Shown here piece by piece: positions 1 through 8,878 of a stretch of 64,000 nucleotides of DNA. Each line of letters begins with the position of its first letter. Position 1 is the stretch's first letter. The stretch covers positions 396,845 to 460,844 of the forward strand of contig JAUYVI010000004.1 in NCBI GenBank assembly GCA_030715195.1, written 5' to 3'. This stretch comes from Dongia sedimenti. GTDB lineage: Bacteria; Pseudomonadota; Alphaproteobacteria; Dongiales; Dongiaceae. A program made the translations under genes and the position numbers. The notes beneath the pieces are model-generated. The model saw only the letters and a program-made list of their open reading frames with translations. It made no database searches and was not told where the DNA came from.

Positions 1-11
1 GGTGCCGCGGC

Positions 12-2210
12 CTACGCGGTCTCGGTATTCGCTCCGGCCGCGGCCCGCCTTGCGCGCATGACCGCGTCCAGCAGCGAGGCCGCGTTGTAGGGCTTGGCGA
101 TGATCTCGAAGCCGGCCTGGTGGACTTCGGCGGCGGGCCGGGCGTAGCCGGTCGAGAGCAGGATCGGCAGCCAGGGGAAATGCCGGCGGACCCTCTGGGC
201 GAGCTCCAGCCCGTCCATCCCGCCGGGCATCACGATGTCGGAAAGCATCAGGTCGAAATGCTCGCCGCCCAGCAGCAGGGCCAGGGCGGTGCCGCCGTTC
301 GGCACATGCTGGGCGCGATAGCCGATCATGCCGAGGATGGTCATGGCCGCAACCGCGACGTCCTCGTCATCCTCGACCAGCAGCACGCTGCCGCCGGCGG
401 GCGTCCGCGCATCCGTCGCCGCTTTGCTTTCGGCCGTTTCCGCACCCGCGGCGGCCATGCTGCGCGGCAGGAAGATCGAGACCGTGGTGCCGATGCCGAC
501 CGCGCTTTCGATCTCCGCGGCGCCGCCGGCCTGCTGGGCGAAGCCGTAGACCTGGCTCAGCCCCAGGCCGGTACCCTTGCCGATCTCCTTGGTGGTGAAG
601 AAGGGTTCGAACGCTTTGGCGAGCACCTCCGGCGCGATGCCGGTACCGGTATCGGTGACGGAGATGCGCACGAAATCGCCGAGCGGCGGGCCGTCGGGAT
701 TGGGCACCAATCCGCCGACCCGACTGCCGGCCCCCGATGCATCCGGCGCCACGCCGTTGGGGCAGTTGCAGGCATGCACGCGTACCAGCCCGCCCGAGGG
801 CATGGCATCGCGGGCATTGACGCAGAGATTCATCAAGGCGAGCTCGAGCTCGGCGGCGTCGCATTCGAACGGCCAGAGGTCGTTGGGAAAGTCCGCGACA
901 ATGCGGATGTCGCCGCGGGTCGAGCGGCGCAGCAGGTCCACCAGTTCCGTGGAGCGGCCCGTGAGTTCGATCACCTCCGGTTTCACCGCCTGGCGGCGGG
1001 AGAAGGCCAGGATCTGTCGCACCAGCCGCGCGCCGCGTTCGGCGGCGCGGACGATGGTGCCGGCGGCCTGGCGCTCCGGACCGGCCGCCAGCCGGTCCTC
1101 GAGGAAGCCGGCATTGCCCATGACCACGGTCAGCAGGTTGTTGAAGTCATGGGCGATGCCGCCAGCCATCTGGCCGATCGCCTCCAGCTTCTGGGTCTCG
1201 CGCATGGTCTCGTGGATGCGGTTTCGCTCGGCGATCTCCGCTTCGAGCGCGCTGCTGCGCTCGGCGACGCGCTGCTCCAGGGTCTCGTTCAACTGCTTCA
1301 GCCTTCCCTCGCTCTCCTGCAAGGCGGCGTTGGCGAGGCTGAGCTCGCCGGCCCGGCGCTCCAGCGAACCGGCGAGGCGCGAGAACAGCGCACGGGTCTC
1401 CAAGAGCAGCACCAGCAGGATGAAGCTCGCGGCGAGCGCCCCGTAGATTCGCCCGACATAGAAACCAAGATCGAAGCGGCGCTCGTTCAGCATCGCGCTC
1501 AGCGAGATGTCGAAGAACCAGATGCACATCGTGGCCATCAACCAGATGTCGAGCACCGAATGCGACTTGCGACGCCAGACCGCCGTCAAAGCCAGCAGGC
1601 TGAGCGCGGCCACCGCTCCGACGACGATCCGGAACGCCAACGTGTAGTAAGGCACGCCGTCCACGACGAACAGCAGGACCGGCATCAAGTCATGGCCGAG
1701 CGTGGTGAGCAGGACCACGGCCAACACCGCGCCGACCGCGCAGCCAGCCGCGATCGCGACGCCGCCGCGCCCAGGCATGTCGGCATCACCCCGCAGGGCA
1801 TAGAGCAGCACCATTGTCGGCAGGCCGGCATGCCAGAACATGTAGAGCCATACCGTGGTCTGCGAACCGCCGGTGAGCAGACCCGCCGGCGCCAGCAGGC
1901 CCGGGAAGGAGAACATGTGGCTCACGGCCATCAAGCTGGTGAAGAGGTAGCCGCAGGCGAGAAACATCAAGCCGCGCTTTCCGAGCAGCGTGAACTGTCC
2001 GAACAGCAACACCGCGGTGATGAGGTCGTTGATTGTAACCGTCGCGGCATAGGCCGGGATAAAAGCATCGATATGGAGGATCGGCTGCTTCGCGAATGGA
2101 AGGCAGACCAGGAAGACGCCCAGCGATATGGCGACCACCGTCAACGCAAGCCGACGCTCGCCCCGCGTGGCCGGGAGGATCGACAGGAAGATGCCGCGGT
2201 CTTGCACCAT
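12..2210 (-). CDS. MASE4-type hybrid sensor histidine kinase with C-terminal receiver domain
   Basis: A 732-residue membrane sensor kinase. The N-terminal ~270 residues contain about eight hydrophobic segments resembling the MASE4 sensory domain. A coiled-coil follows (about 275-335), then HisKA with the phospho-acceptor His in GGIAHDFNNLL (about residue 353). The HATPase domain shows the N-box NLCVNARDAM and the glycine boxes DTGTGIAPE and GKGTGLGLSQ. A receiver domain ends the protein, with LLVEDDEDV and the acceptor Asp in LMLSDIVMPGG (about residue 657). This HDFNNLL kinase-receiver layout is common in alphaproteobacteria. No separate response regulator lies next to it, so the output probably runs through another receiver or phosphotransfer protein. 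The ligand is not inferable. The ATG start at 2210 gives an N-terminus that leads straight into the first membrane helix. Confidence 0.9.
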   Translation of the reverse strand: MVQDRGIFLSILPATRGERRLALTVVAISLGVFLVCLPFAKQPILHIDAFIPAYAATVTINDLITAVLLFGQFTLLGKRGLMFLACGYLFTSLMAVSHMFSFPGLLAPAGLLTGGSQTTVWLYMFWHAGLPTMVLLYALRGDADMPGRGGVAIAAGCAVGAVLAVVLLTTLGHDLMPVLLFVVDGVPYYTLAFRIVVGAVAALSLLALTAVWRRKSHSVLDIWLMATMCIWFFDISLSAMLNERRFDLGFYVGRIYGALAASFILLVLLLETRALFSRLAGSLERRAGELSLANAALQESEGRLKQLNETLEQRVAERSSALEAEIAERNRIHETMRETQKLEAIGQMAGGIAHDFNNLLTVVMGNAGFLEDRLAAGPERQAAGTIVRAAERGARLVRQILAFSRRQAVKPEVIELTGRSTELVDLLRRSTRGDIRIVADFPNDLWPFECDAAELELALMNLCVNARDAMPSGGLVRVHACNCPNGVAPDASGAGSRVGGLVPNPDGPPLGDFVRISVTDTGTGIAPEVLAKAFEPFFTTKEIGKGTGLGLSQVYGFAQQAGGAAEIESAVGIGTTVSIFLPRSMAAAGAETAESKAATDARTPAGGSVLLVEDDEDVAVAAMTILGMIGYRAQHVPNGGTALALLLGGEHFDLMLSDIVMPGGMDGLELAQRVRRHFPWLPILLSTGYARPAAEVHQAGFEIIAKPYNAASLLDAVMRARRAAAGANTETA

Positions 2211-2430
2211 GGTTCGACGCCGCTGTTGCGCTGGCCTGGGTTCGTTTCTGTTCTCAATCTACATCAAGCTGTCATGAGAGGTCGACGGCTGGTCTGCCGA
2301 GCGCAAACTCGACGTCGATGGGTCGCAGGGCAAATTTTGCGTTAAGAGCGCGGCGTCCGGCCGCCAGATTGCGCGCCCGTCACAGAATGCGAACTGGAAT
2401 CGTCTCGATCGGAGATACGGGAGGACACTC

Positions 2431-2759
2431 ATGTCGCTGAACGAATTGCTCGATCCACCCCTGAAACCGCAACCGCGGCGCAACGACCTCGCGGCGGCGG
2501 GCGCCGTCATTCTGGGCCTCGCCGGCATCGTGGCCGGTCTCGGTGTCAACGGGGCGACCCATGCACGGCGGTCCCGCATGGCGCGGTGCAGATGCCCGCC
2601 GCCGGCGACGATGCATCGGCGCGGCCGCGCGCGGTGCAGCATCCGGTCGCCTGCGAAAAGCTGCCCAACGTGCCGGGGAGCCCGACCGAGCCGGCGGAGA
2701 TCATGGCGATCTTCGTCGCCGATTCCGATTGCGGTGCGCTCACCATCTTCGACGACTAG
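2431..2759 (+). pseudogene. Small membrane-anchored protein gene split by an apparent 1-nt frameshift
   Basis: A good Shine-Dalgarno (GGGAGG, 7 nt upstream) precedes the ATG at 2431. The first ~45 residues look like real protein: a polar start MSLNELLDPPLK, then one hydrophobic helix (AAAGAVILGLAGIVAGLGVN). After about position 2565 that frame turns into arginine- and cysteine-rich sequence typical of out-of-frame high-GC DNA. The frame one base back then reads as plausible protein to a TAG at 2757-2759, including PAEIMAIFVADSDCGALTIF. A single missing base around 2565-2590 would explain both halves. I do not recognise the family. It could be a recent pseudogene, a sequencing error, or less likely a recoded gene. 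Confidence 0.45.
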
Positions 2760-2833
2760 GCCGTATACAGCTCGACAACCATGACGGTCGGCGGCGTTTG
2801 CCCGAATGCGCGGCCCTGTGCTATGCCCAAAGG

Positions 2834-3493
2834 ATGGAACGCGACGAGACCGGCATCGAAATCAACCCCGAGGAGAGGAGCGGCGGCGGGCGCAGGCCCG
2901 CGCGCCGTGCCGTGGCGCGCAATGACAGCGCCGCGGATCTCTGGCTCGGCCAGCAGATCCGCGCTTTGCGCAAGACGCAGAGACTCTCCCTGGCGCAGCT
3001 GGCCGAACGGACGGACCTTTCGATCGGCAATCTGAGCCAGATCGAGCGCGGGGTGCGCTCGCCTTCGGTGCGCTCCCTGCAGCGCCTGAGCGAATGCCTC
3101 AAGGTGCCGATCGCCGATCTGTTCCAGACCCGCGCCCTGCCGCCGGCCGCGGAGCTCGGCACCATCATGCGTAGGAAGGCGCGGCCGATCCTCAATCTCT
3201 CCAAGTCCGGATGTCACAAGGAACTGCTGACGCCGATGATGCCGGGCACTTTGCAGCTCCTGCTGGTGACTCTCGATCCCGGTGGCTCGTCGGGAGCTGA
3301 GCATTACAGCCATAAGGGCGAGGAGGCGGGCGTGGTGATCGCCGGCGCCATGAAGCTCTGGATCGAGGACCAGGCCTATATCCTGAAGGAGGGCGATTCC
3401 TTCCGCTTCAAGAGCACGCGCCGGCATCGCTTCGAAAGCGCCAGCAAGCAGACCACGCGCGTGCTGTGGGCCATGACTCCGCCGATCTACTAA
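2834..3493 (+). CDS. XRE-family regulator with C-terminal cupin domain (PuuR-like)
   Basis: A 219-residue transcription factor. An HTH_3 domain lies at about residues 35-90 (LGQQIRALRKTQRLSLAQLA, then LSIGNLSQIERGVRSPS). A cupin_2 sensor follows at about 145-215 (HYSHKGEEAGVVIAGAMKLW and EGDSFRFKSTRRHRFES). This two-domain layout matches the PuuR/SutR group, which commonly controls polyamine or amino-acid catabolism, with the cupin presumed to bind the effector. It is co-directional with and just upstream of a PotDBCA-like transporter and a PuuB-like oxidase, so it is probably their local regulator. The start is uncertain: the ATG at 2834 has AAAGG immediately before it with almost no spacing. 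Upstream in-frame sequence is arginine-rich and does not look coding. Confidence 0.85.
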   Translation: MERDETGIEINPEERSGGGRRPARRAVARNDSAADLWLGQQIRALRKTQRLSLAQLAERTDLSIGNLSQIERGVRSPSVRSLQRLSECLKVPIADLFQTRALPPAAELGTIMRRKARPILNLSKSGCHKELLTPMMPGTLQLLLVTLDPGGSSGAEHYSHKGEEAGVVIAGAMKLWIEDQAYILKEGDSFRFKSTRRHRFESASKQTTRVLWAMTPPIY

Positions 3494-3539
3494 ATCCAAG
3501 CTCCGCTTCGGGAATCCGCTCCTGCGGTCGGCGGCCGGT

Positions 3540-3577
3540 GTGAAACTCTTGTGTCGAATTTCACCGCCGGTCATATT
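3540..3577 (+). promoter_or_regulatory. Candidate promoter and overlapping operator for the PotD-like gene
   Basis: A sigma70-like pair is present: TTGTGT at 3549-3554, a 17-nt spacer and CATATT at 3572-3577. An inverted repeat GTGAAA (3540-3545) / TTTCAC (3559-3564) spans the -35 element. It lies between the XRE-cupin gene and the transporter genes, where an autogenous operator would be expected. The match is by eye; regulation is inference. Confidence 0.4.
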
Positions 3578-3658
3578 GCTGACAGGGACCGCGCGCGGCT
3601 TTCCGGCTCCAGGGGTGGCGCGATAAAGCAACGGAGCTGCAAAACAGGGACGGGCATC

Positions 3659-4705
3659 ATGCAGAAACAATTCTTCGGCGCGGCCGTGGCAGTCGTGCTC
3701 GCCTGCGTTGCCGGCGCGGCGTCGGCCCAGGACAAGATCGTGATCTCCAACTGGGACGCCTACATGCCGCCGGAGCTCCTGGCGAACTTCACCAAGGAGA
3801 CGGGCATCCAGGCCGAGCTATCGGTCCATGCCACCAACGAAGAGATCATGGGCAAGGTCACGGCCTCGGGCGGCAAGGGCTATGACGTGCTGTTCGTCTC
3901 CTCGCCCTTCGCCGAGGCCCTGCACAAGCTCGGCCTCGCGGCGGAGCTCGATCACGCCAAGCTCCCCAACCTCAAGAACTTCTATCCGGAAGCGATGCAG
4001 CTGCCGCACGATCCGGGCCTCAAATTTTCGGTGCCCTATTCCTGGGGCACGACCGGACTCTGCTACCGGAGCGACAAGGTCGGCACCGAGCCCACGAGCT
4101 GGAACGACCTCCTGAAGCCGAATGATACGCTGAAGGGCAAGACCACCATGCTGGCGACCGACCGCTGGCTGATGGTGCCGGCTTTGCTCTCGCTCGGCTA
4201 TTCGATCAACACGCCGAAGGAAGACGAAGTCGCCAAGGCGAAGGACCTGCTGATCGAGACCAAGAAGACCCTGCTCGCCTATGACGACACCACCTTCTAT
4301 TCGAAGCTGGTCTCGGGCGAGGCGCTGCTGGTCGAGGCCTGGGACGGTTGGTGCAACTACGGCATCGCCGAGAACAAGGACATCAAATACGCGATCGCCA
4401 AGGAAGGCAGCGACATGTGGGTCGATGCCATGGTGGTGACCGCAGCCAGCGAGCACAAGGACGCGGCCCAGGCCTTCATCAACTACATCCTCCGCCCCGA
4501 GGTGCACCGCTGGGTCGCCGAGAACATCCTCTACAAGGTGCCGAACAAGGCGGCGATGGACGGCCTCGATCCGGCGCTGATCAAGCAGTACCCGAACCTC
4601 GGCATCACGCCGGCGGAACTGCTGAAGTTCGAGCAGATGCGCGACCTCGGCGATGCGCAGAAGCTGTGGTCGAAGACGGTGACCGAGATCACCTCGTCGA
4701 ACTAG
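3659..4705 (+). CDS. Periplasmic polyamine-type substrate-binding protein (PotD/PotF-like)
   Basis: A 348-residue solute-binding protein of the PotD/PotF (SBP_bac_8-type) family. The ATG at 3659 gives a classical signal peptide with the hydrophobic core FFGAAVAVVLACVAG and an AXA cleavage site before AQDKIVISNWDAYMP. An upstream in-frame ATG at 3551 would add 36 polar residues ahead of the signal and is rejected. The mature N-terminus (ISNWDAYMPPELLANFTKET) and the VPYSWGTTGLCYRSDKV segment are typical of polyamine or opine binders. The ligand could be putrescine, spermidine or a related amine and cannot be settled from sequence. It is the first transporter gene and is separated from the permeases by a palindromic repeat, which may favour its overproduction. 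Confidence 0.92.
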   Translation: MQKQFFGAAVAVVLACVAGAASAQDKIVISNWDAYMPPELLANFTKETGIQAELSVHATNEEIMGKVTASGGKGYDVLFVSSPFAEALHKLGLAAELDHAKLPNLKNFYPEAMQLPHDPGLKFSVPYSWGTTGLCYRSDKVGTEPTSWNDLLKPNDTLKGKTTMLATDRWLMVPALLSLGYSINTPKEDEVAKAKDLLIETKKTLLAYDDTTFYSKLVSGEALLVEAWDGWCNYGIAENKDIKYAIAKEGSDMWVDAMVVTAASEHKDAAQAFINYILRPEVHRWVAENILYKVPNKAAMDGLDPALIKQYPNLGITPAELLKFEQMRDLGDAQKLWSKTVTEITSSN

Positions 4706-4724
4706 ATTGTGGCTCTGGATTTCA

Positions 4725-4814
4725 CCGTCATCGCCGGACTTGGTCCGGCGATCCACGCCTTTTTTGCCTATGAAAGAAAGGCGTGGATGCCCGGGCCAAG
4801 CCCGGGCATGACGG
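4725..4814. repeat. Composite palindromic extragenic repeat, copy 1
   Basis: A 90-bp near-perfect palindrome. Outer arms CCGTCAT (from 4725) pair with ATGACGG (to 4814). Inside the left half is the hairpin CGCCGGA-CTTGG-TCCGGCG; inside the right half is GCCCGGG-CCAAG-CCCGGGC. The centre is ATCCACGCCTT paired with AAGGCGTGGAT. It can fold as a three-stem, cloverleaf-like structure. The same architecture recurs at 9655-9743. Such repeats are widespread in alphaproteobacterial genomes. It lies between the binding-protein and permease genes. Confidence 0.85.
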
Positions 4815-4836
4815 AGTTGCTGATCAGGAGAGGGCG

Positions 4837-5688
4837 ATGACGTCCAACCGCCTCCTCCTTCTCGCACCTGGCCTCGCCTGGCTGACCGCGCTGCTGATCA
4901 TCCCCTGCGGGCTGATCTTCGTGCTCGGCTTCTTCGAGCGCGGAGTCTATGGCGGGATCGACTATACCCTCACCACCGAGAACTTCGCCCGCGCCGTGGA
5001 TCCGCTCTATGCCGGGATATTCCTCTACTCGGCGCGGATCGCGCTCACCGCCGTCGTCTTCTCGCTGCTGATCGGCTATCCCGCCGCCACCTGCATCGCC
5101 AAGCAGCCGAAGCGGCGGCAGATGCCGCTGCTGATCCTGGTGATGATGCCGTTCTGGAGCAATTATCTCATTCGCACCTATGCCTGGATCGTGCTGCTGA
5201 ACCGCGAAGGCCTGATCAACGGTGCGCTGACCAAGCTCGGCGCGATCTCCGAACCGCTGCCTTTGCTCTACAACGACTTCGCCATCGTGACCGGCCTGGT
5301 CTACGGCTATGTGCCGTTCATGATCCTGGCGCTCTACAGCTCGATCTCCAAGCTGGGGCCCGAGCTGGCCGAGGCCTCGACCGATCTCGGCGCCGATTCC
5401 TGGCGCACCTTCCTGCGCATCACCCTGCCGCTGACGCTCCCCGGAATCGCCGCCGGCTCGGTCTTCGTCTTCGTGCTCTCGATCGGCAATTTCGTGACGC
5501 CCGATCTCCTGGGCGGCGGCAAGCGGACCATGCTCGGCAACCTGATCTACGACCAGTTCCTGACCGCGCGGGACTGGCCGTTCGGCGCGACCCTCGCCTT
5601 CCTGCTGGTCGCCTTGATGATGGTGCTGCTGACCTGCCAGGCCGTCTTCGTGCATCGCAGCGCCACCCAGGAAGAGGCGCGGGCATGA
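4837..5688 (+). CDS. Polyamine-type ABC transporter permease (PotB/PotH-like)
   Basis: A 283-residue inner-membrane permease. It has six predicted hydrophobic segments and the BPD_transp_1 loop ELAEASTDLGADSWRTFLRI, the EAA motif that docks the ATPase. The ATG at 4837 is preceded by AGGAGAGG. A longer open frame from 4783 would be translated out of the palindromic repeat and is rejected. The stop overlaps the ATG of the next permease as ATGA (5685-5688), indicating translational coupling and heterodimer assembly. Paired PotB/PotC permeases are the rule in this transporter family. Confidence 0.93.
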   Translation: MTSNRLLLLAPGLAWLTALLIIPCGLIFVLGFFERGVYGGIDYTLTTENFARAVDPLYAGIFLYSARIALTAVVFSLLIGYPAATCIAKQPKRRQMPLLILVMMPFWSNYLIRTYAWIVLLNREGLINGALTKLGAISEPLPLLYNDFAIVTGLVYGYVPFMILALYSSISKLGPELAEASTDLGADSWRTFLRITLPLTLPGIAAGSVFVFVLSIGNFVTPDLLGGGKRTMLGNLIYDQFLTARDWPFGATLAFLLVALMMVLLTCQAVFVHRSATQEEARA

Positions 5689-6470
5689 GCGCCGCCAATC
5701 CCACGCAGCGCTGGCTGCAGGCGCATCTCGGCCTGGTCTATCTCTTTCTCTATGGGCCGATCATCGTGCTGATCGTGCTGAGCTTCAACCGCGCCGGCCT
5801 GCCGACGGCCTGGACCGGATTCTCGACCGAGTGGTACGGCAAGCTCGCCGCCAATACGAAGATCATCAATGCGGTTCAGAACTCGCTGATCGTCGCCTTC
5901 GCCTCGACCGCGATCTCGACCGTGATCGGCACCCTGCTGGCCATGGGCATGGAAGCCCGCCGGCCGCATCCGGCCCTGGAGGCGCTGGTGGCGGCCCCGA
6001 TGATCATTCCGGATATCGTGCTGGCGATCGCGCTGCTGAGCTTCTTCTCCCTCCTGAAGATGACGCTCGGGCTGCATTCGATCATCCTCGCCCATGCGGT
6101 CTTCAACATCGCCTTCGTCTGTACCGTGGTGCGGACCCGGTTCAAGCATTTCGACCGCTCGATCGTCGAGGCCTCGATCGATCTCGGCGCCGGCGCATTC
6201 ACCACTTTCCGCCGCGTCACCTTGCCGGTGATCGCGCCCGGCGTGATCGCCGCGGCTTTGCTCGCTTTCACGCTCTCGATCGACGAGTTCATCATCGCCT
6301 ATTTCACCGCGGGTCCTGGCTCCAGCTCGACCACCTTCCCGATGCAGATCTACGCCATGATCCGCTTCGGCGTGACCCCGGAGATCAACGCCGTCGCCAC
6401 CATCGTCATGGGCGTCTCCTTCGTGCTGGTGTTCCTCTCGCAGCGGCTGAACCGCGAGGTCGAGGCATGA
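5685..6470 (+). CDS. Polyamine-type ABC transporter permease (PotC/PotI-like)
   Basis: The 261-residue partner of the preceding permease. It has an N-terminal membrane segment (LGLVYLFLYGPIIVLIVLSF), five further helices and the EAA loop IVEASIDLGAGAFTTFRRVT. The AfgPGSSTTFPMQIYAMIRFG-like stretch near the C-terminus is typical of PotC. It is coupled on both sides: ATGA overlap with the upstream permease and again (6467-6470) with the ATPase. No unusual features were seen. Confidence 0.93.
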   Translation: MSAANPTQRWLQAHLGLVYLFLYGPIIVLIVLSFNRAGLPTAWTGFSTEWYGKLAANTKIINAVQNSLIVAFASTAISTVIGTLLAMGMEARRPHPALEALVAAPMIIPDIVLAIALLSFFSLLKMTLGLHSIILAHAVFNIAFVCTVVRTRFKHFDRSIVEASIDLGAGAFTTFRRVTLPVIAPGVIAAALLAFTLSIDEFIIAYFTAGPGSSSTTFPMQIYAMIRFGVTPEINAVATIVMGVSFVLVFLSQRLNREVEA

Positions 6471-7528
6471 GCGCGCTCTTGGAAATCGCCGGCGTCGCCA
6501 AGAGCTTCGGCACCATCCGCGCGGTGGATGGGATCGATCTCGCCGTGGCGCCGAACGAATTTTTCGCGCTGCTCGGACCCTCCGGCTGCGGCAAGACCAC
6601 CTTGCTGCGGCTGATCGCGGGCTTCGAACATCCCGATCGCGGCACGATCCGGCTCGACGGCGCCGACATCACCGCGACCCCGCCGAACAAGCGGCCGATC
6701 AATCTCATGTTCCAGTCCTATGCGCTGTTCCCGCATATGACGGTCTTCGCCAATGTTGCCTATGGCCTGGAGATGGAGGGGTTGCGCGGCGCCGCGCTGA
6801 AAGCCCGCGTCGAGCAGGCGCTTGGCCTGGTGCAGCTCAGCGACCAGGCGTCGCGCAAGCCACATCAACTCTCCGGCGGCCAGAAGCAGCGCGTCGCCTT
6901 GGCGCGCGCCCTGGTCAAGCGGCCGAAACTGCTGCTGCTCGACGAGCCGCTCGGCGCTCTGGACAAGAAGCTGCGCGAGAAAATGCAGATCGAGTTGAAG
7001 CGGCTGCAGCAGGAAACCGGCATTGCCTTCCTGGTCGTGACCCATGACCAGGAGGAGGCGCTGACCATGGCCGACCGGATCGCGTTGCTCGATCACGGGA
7101 AGGTCGCCCAACTCGGTCGCCCGCGCGATCTCTACGAGCGGCCGGAGAGCCGCTTCGTCGCCGATTTCGTCGGGCAGATGAATTTCTTCGAGGGCCATCG
7201 CCGAGGCTCTGGATTCGCGGTCGCCGGACTTGGCCTGCTTCCGGCCCAGGATCTCGATGCCGTGCCCGAAGGCACGGCGGCCAGTCTCGCGGTCCGACCT
7301 GAGCGGGTCGTGCTCTCCGATACCGCGCAGCCCGGCGCTTTCGCCGCGGAGGTCGTGGGTTCCGCCTATATGGGCCAGGACCTGGTGGTGCACCTGGCGC
7401 TGGCCGGTTCCGGCCTGCCGCTGGTGGCGCGGCTGCCGGCCTCGCACCGCCTGGCTGCGGATATAGAACGGGGCCGTCAGGTCCATTGCAGCTGGGCGGC
7501 GGAGCATGCGCGGCTGCTGGTGAAATGA
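6467..7528 (+). CDS. Polyamine-type ABC transporter ATP-binding protein (PotA/PotG-like)
   Basis: A 353-residue ATPase that energises import. It shows Walker A GPSGCGKTTLLRLIAG, the Q-loop MFQSYALFPHMTV, the ABC signature LSGGQKQRVALARAL, Walker B LLLLDEPLGALD and the switch His in VTHDQEEALTMADRI. The C-terminal ~110 residues form a TOBE-type regulatory domain (SLAVRPERVVL). Length is normal for PotA. The ATG at 6467 overlaps the stop of the upstream permease. A much longer reading frame beginning at 5831 runs antisensically through the permease codons and is not real. Confidence 0.95.
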   Translation: MSALLEIAGVAKSFGTIRAVDGIDLAVAPNEFFALLGPSGCGKTTLLRLIAGFEHPDRGTIRLDGADITATPPNKRPINLMFQSYALFPHMTVFANVAYGLEMEGLRGAALKARVEQALGLVQLSDQASRKPHQLSGGQKQRVALARALVKRPKLLLLDEPLGALDKKLREKMQIELKRLQQETGIAFLVVTHDQEEALTMADRIALLDHGKVAQLGRPRDLYERPESRFVADFVGQMNFFEGHRRGSGFAVAGLGLLPAQDLDAVPEGTAASLAVRPERVVLSDTAQPGAFAAEVVGSAYMGQDLVVHLALAGSGLPLVARLPASHRLAADIERGRQVHCSWAAEHARLLVK

Positions 7529-7579
7529 CGCGCGTTTCGATTATTGTGTCGGCCGTTCAGGCCGGGGAGGGGAGACCGA

Positions 7580-8878
7580 ATGTCCACGGGTAAGACCATC
7601 GTGCTGTTTCCAGAGGCCGCCTTCGGCCCGGCGCTGAACTGTGTCGGCATTGCGCAGAAGCTGAAAGCGGCCGGCCACAATCCGGTCTTCGTCTGCGACA
7701 AGGGTTTCAAGGGCGTGTTCGCCGGCTACGGCTTCGAGGAGAACCTGGTCGATATGTCCGGCGGCATGTCCGACGAGGAGATCGCCAAGTTCTGGGCCAA
7801 TTTCATCGCCGAGAAGCAGCCGCATTTCCGCCTCTCGCCGATCGACCAGCTGCCGACCTATGTGATCCCGGTCTGGGAAGCGATCGTCGATTCCGCGGTG
7901 ATCGCCGAGGATGGCCTCAACGAGCATCTGCAGCGCATCAAGCCGGACCTGGTCGCGGTCGATAACGTGATCCTGTTCCCGGCGATCAAGCGCGCCGGCT
8001 GCCCCTGGGTGCGGATCATCTCCTGCTCGGAGAACGAGATCCCCGACCCGGATATCCCGCCGCATCTCTCCGGCTGCCATGAGAACGATCACGCCGGCTT
8101 CGCGGCGTTCGAGAACCGGTTCCTGGAGCTGGTGAAGCCGGTCCACGCGCGGTTCAACGAATTTCTCGCCAAGGTCGGCCACGCACCCTATCCGCTGGGC
8201 CAGTTCTTCGAGGCCTCGCCCACCATGAACCTGCTGCTCTATCCGAAGCCGCTGGCCTTCAAGCGCCGCACGCCGCTCGACCCGAAACAGTACCAGTATC
8301 TCGAAGGCTGCGTGCGCGACGAAGGCCGGTACGAAGTCCCGCAGTTCAAGACCAACAACGACAAGCCGCTGATCTACGTCTCCTACGGCTCCTTGGGTGC
8401 GGCCGATGTCGATCTCTACAAGCGATTGATCACGGCGTTCGCCAAGCTGCCCTATCGGTTCCTGATGAATGTCGGCGACTACATCGGCGAATATTCCGAC
8501 GTGCCGGGCAATGTGCATCTGGAAAAGTGGTATCCGCAGCCGGCGGTGATCCCGCATGTCGATCTGTTCATCCATCACGGCGGCAATAACAGCTTCAACG
8601 AGGCTTTGTTCTTCGGCAAGCCGGCCATCATCATGCCGTTCTGCTGGGACGGGCTGGACAATGCCGCGCGCATCCACGACACCGGCTATGGCGAGCAGCT
8701 CCCGCGCTACACCTGGACCGAGGAACAGCTCAGCGGCACGATCGACCGATTGCTGAAGGACAGGGCCATGGCGGGGCGGCTCGCCGCGGTGGCGAAGCAC
8801 ATGCAGGCCGCCAAGGGCACCGACAAGGCGGCGCAGATCCTCGCCGAGATCGCGACCACGGGGACGTTCAAGCCGTGA
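7580..8878 (+). CDS. GT1-family (UGT/MGT-like) glycosyltransferase
   Basis: A 432-residue GT-B fold enzyme. The N-terminal acceptor domain begins KTIVLFPEAAFGPALNCVGI. The C-terminal donor domain carries the UGT-type signature (PAVIPHVDLFIHHGGNNSFN, then GKPAIIMPFCWDGLDNAARI). Family members transfer a sugar from UDP-glucose or a similar donor to small molecules such as macrolides or flavonoids. The start follows a strong GGGGAGGGGAG. It sits 51 nt behind the ATPase and overlaps the first cupin by 4 nt, so it is part of the amine-uptake operon. The acceptor is unknown. This is an unexpected member for a polyamine locus, and no macrolide resistance context is visible. Confidence 0.85.
   Translation: MSTGKTIVLFPEAAFGPALNCVGIAQKLKAAGHNPVFVCDKGFKGVFAGYGFEENLVDMSGGMSDEEIAKFWANFIAEKQPHFRLSPIDQLPTYVIPVWEAIVDSAVIAEDGLNEHLQRIKPDLVAVDNVILFPAIKRAGCPWVRIISCSENEIPDPDIPPHLSGCHENDHAGFAAFENRFLELVKPVHARFNEFLAKVGHAPYPLGQFFEASPTMNLLLYPKPLAFKRRTPLDPKQYQYLEGCVRDEGRYEVPQFKTNNDKPLIYVSYGSLGAADVDLYKRLITAFAKLPYRFLMNVGDYIGEYSDVPGNVHLEKWYPQPAVIPHVDLFIHHGGNNSFNEALFFGKPAIIMPFCWDGLDNAARIHDTGYGEQLPRYTWTEEQLSGTIDRLLKDRAMAGRLAAVAKHMQAAKGTDKAAQILAEIATTGTFKP

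Noticed and set aside
120-2345. 741-residue open frame antisense to the hybrid kinase
   Set aside because: Arg/Gln/His-rich composition without domains; typical shadow of a GC-rich gene. The opposite strand has complete kinase motifs.
2543-2833. 97-residue N-terminal extension of the XRE-cupin regulator
   Set aside because: Arg-rich out-of-frame sequence overlapping the small upstream gene; no homology expected before the HTH.
4783-4836. Upstream start that would add MDARAKPGHDG to the permease
   Set aside because: These codons are part of the palindromic repeat; the ATG at 4837 has the proper RBS.
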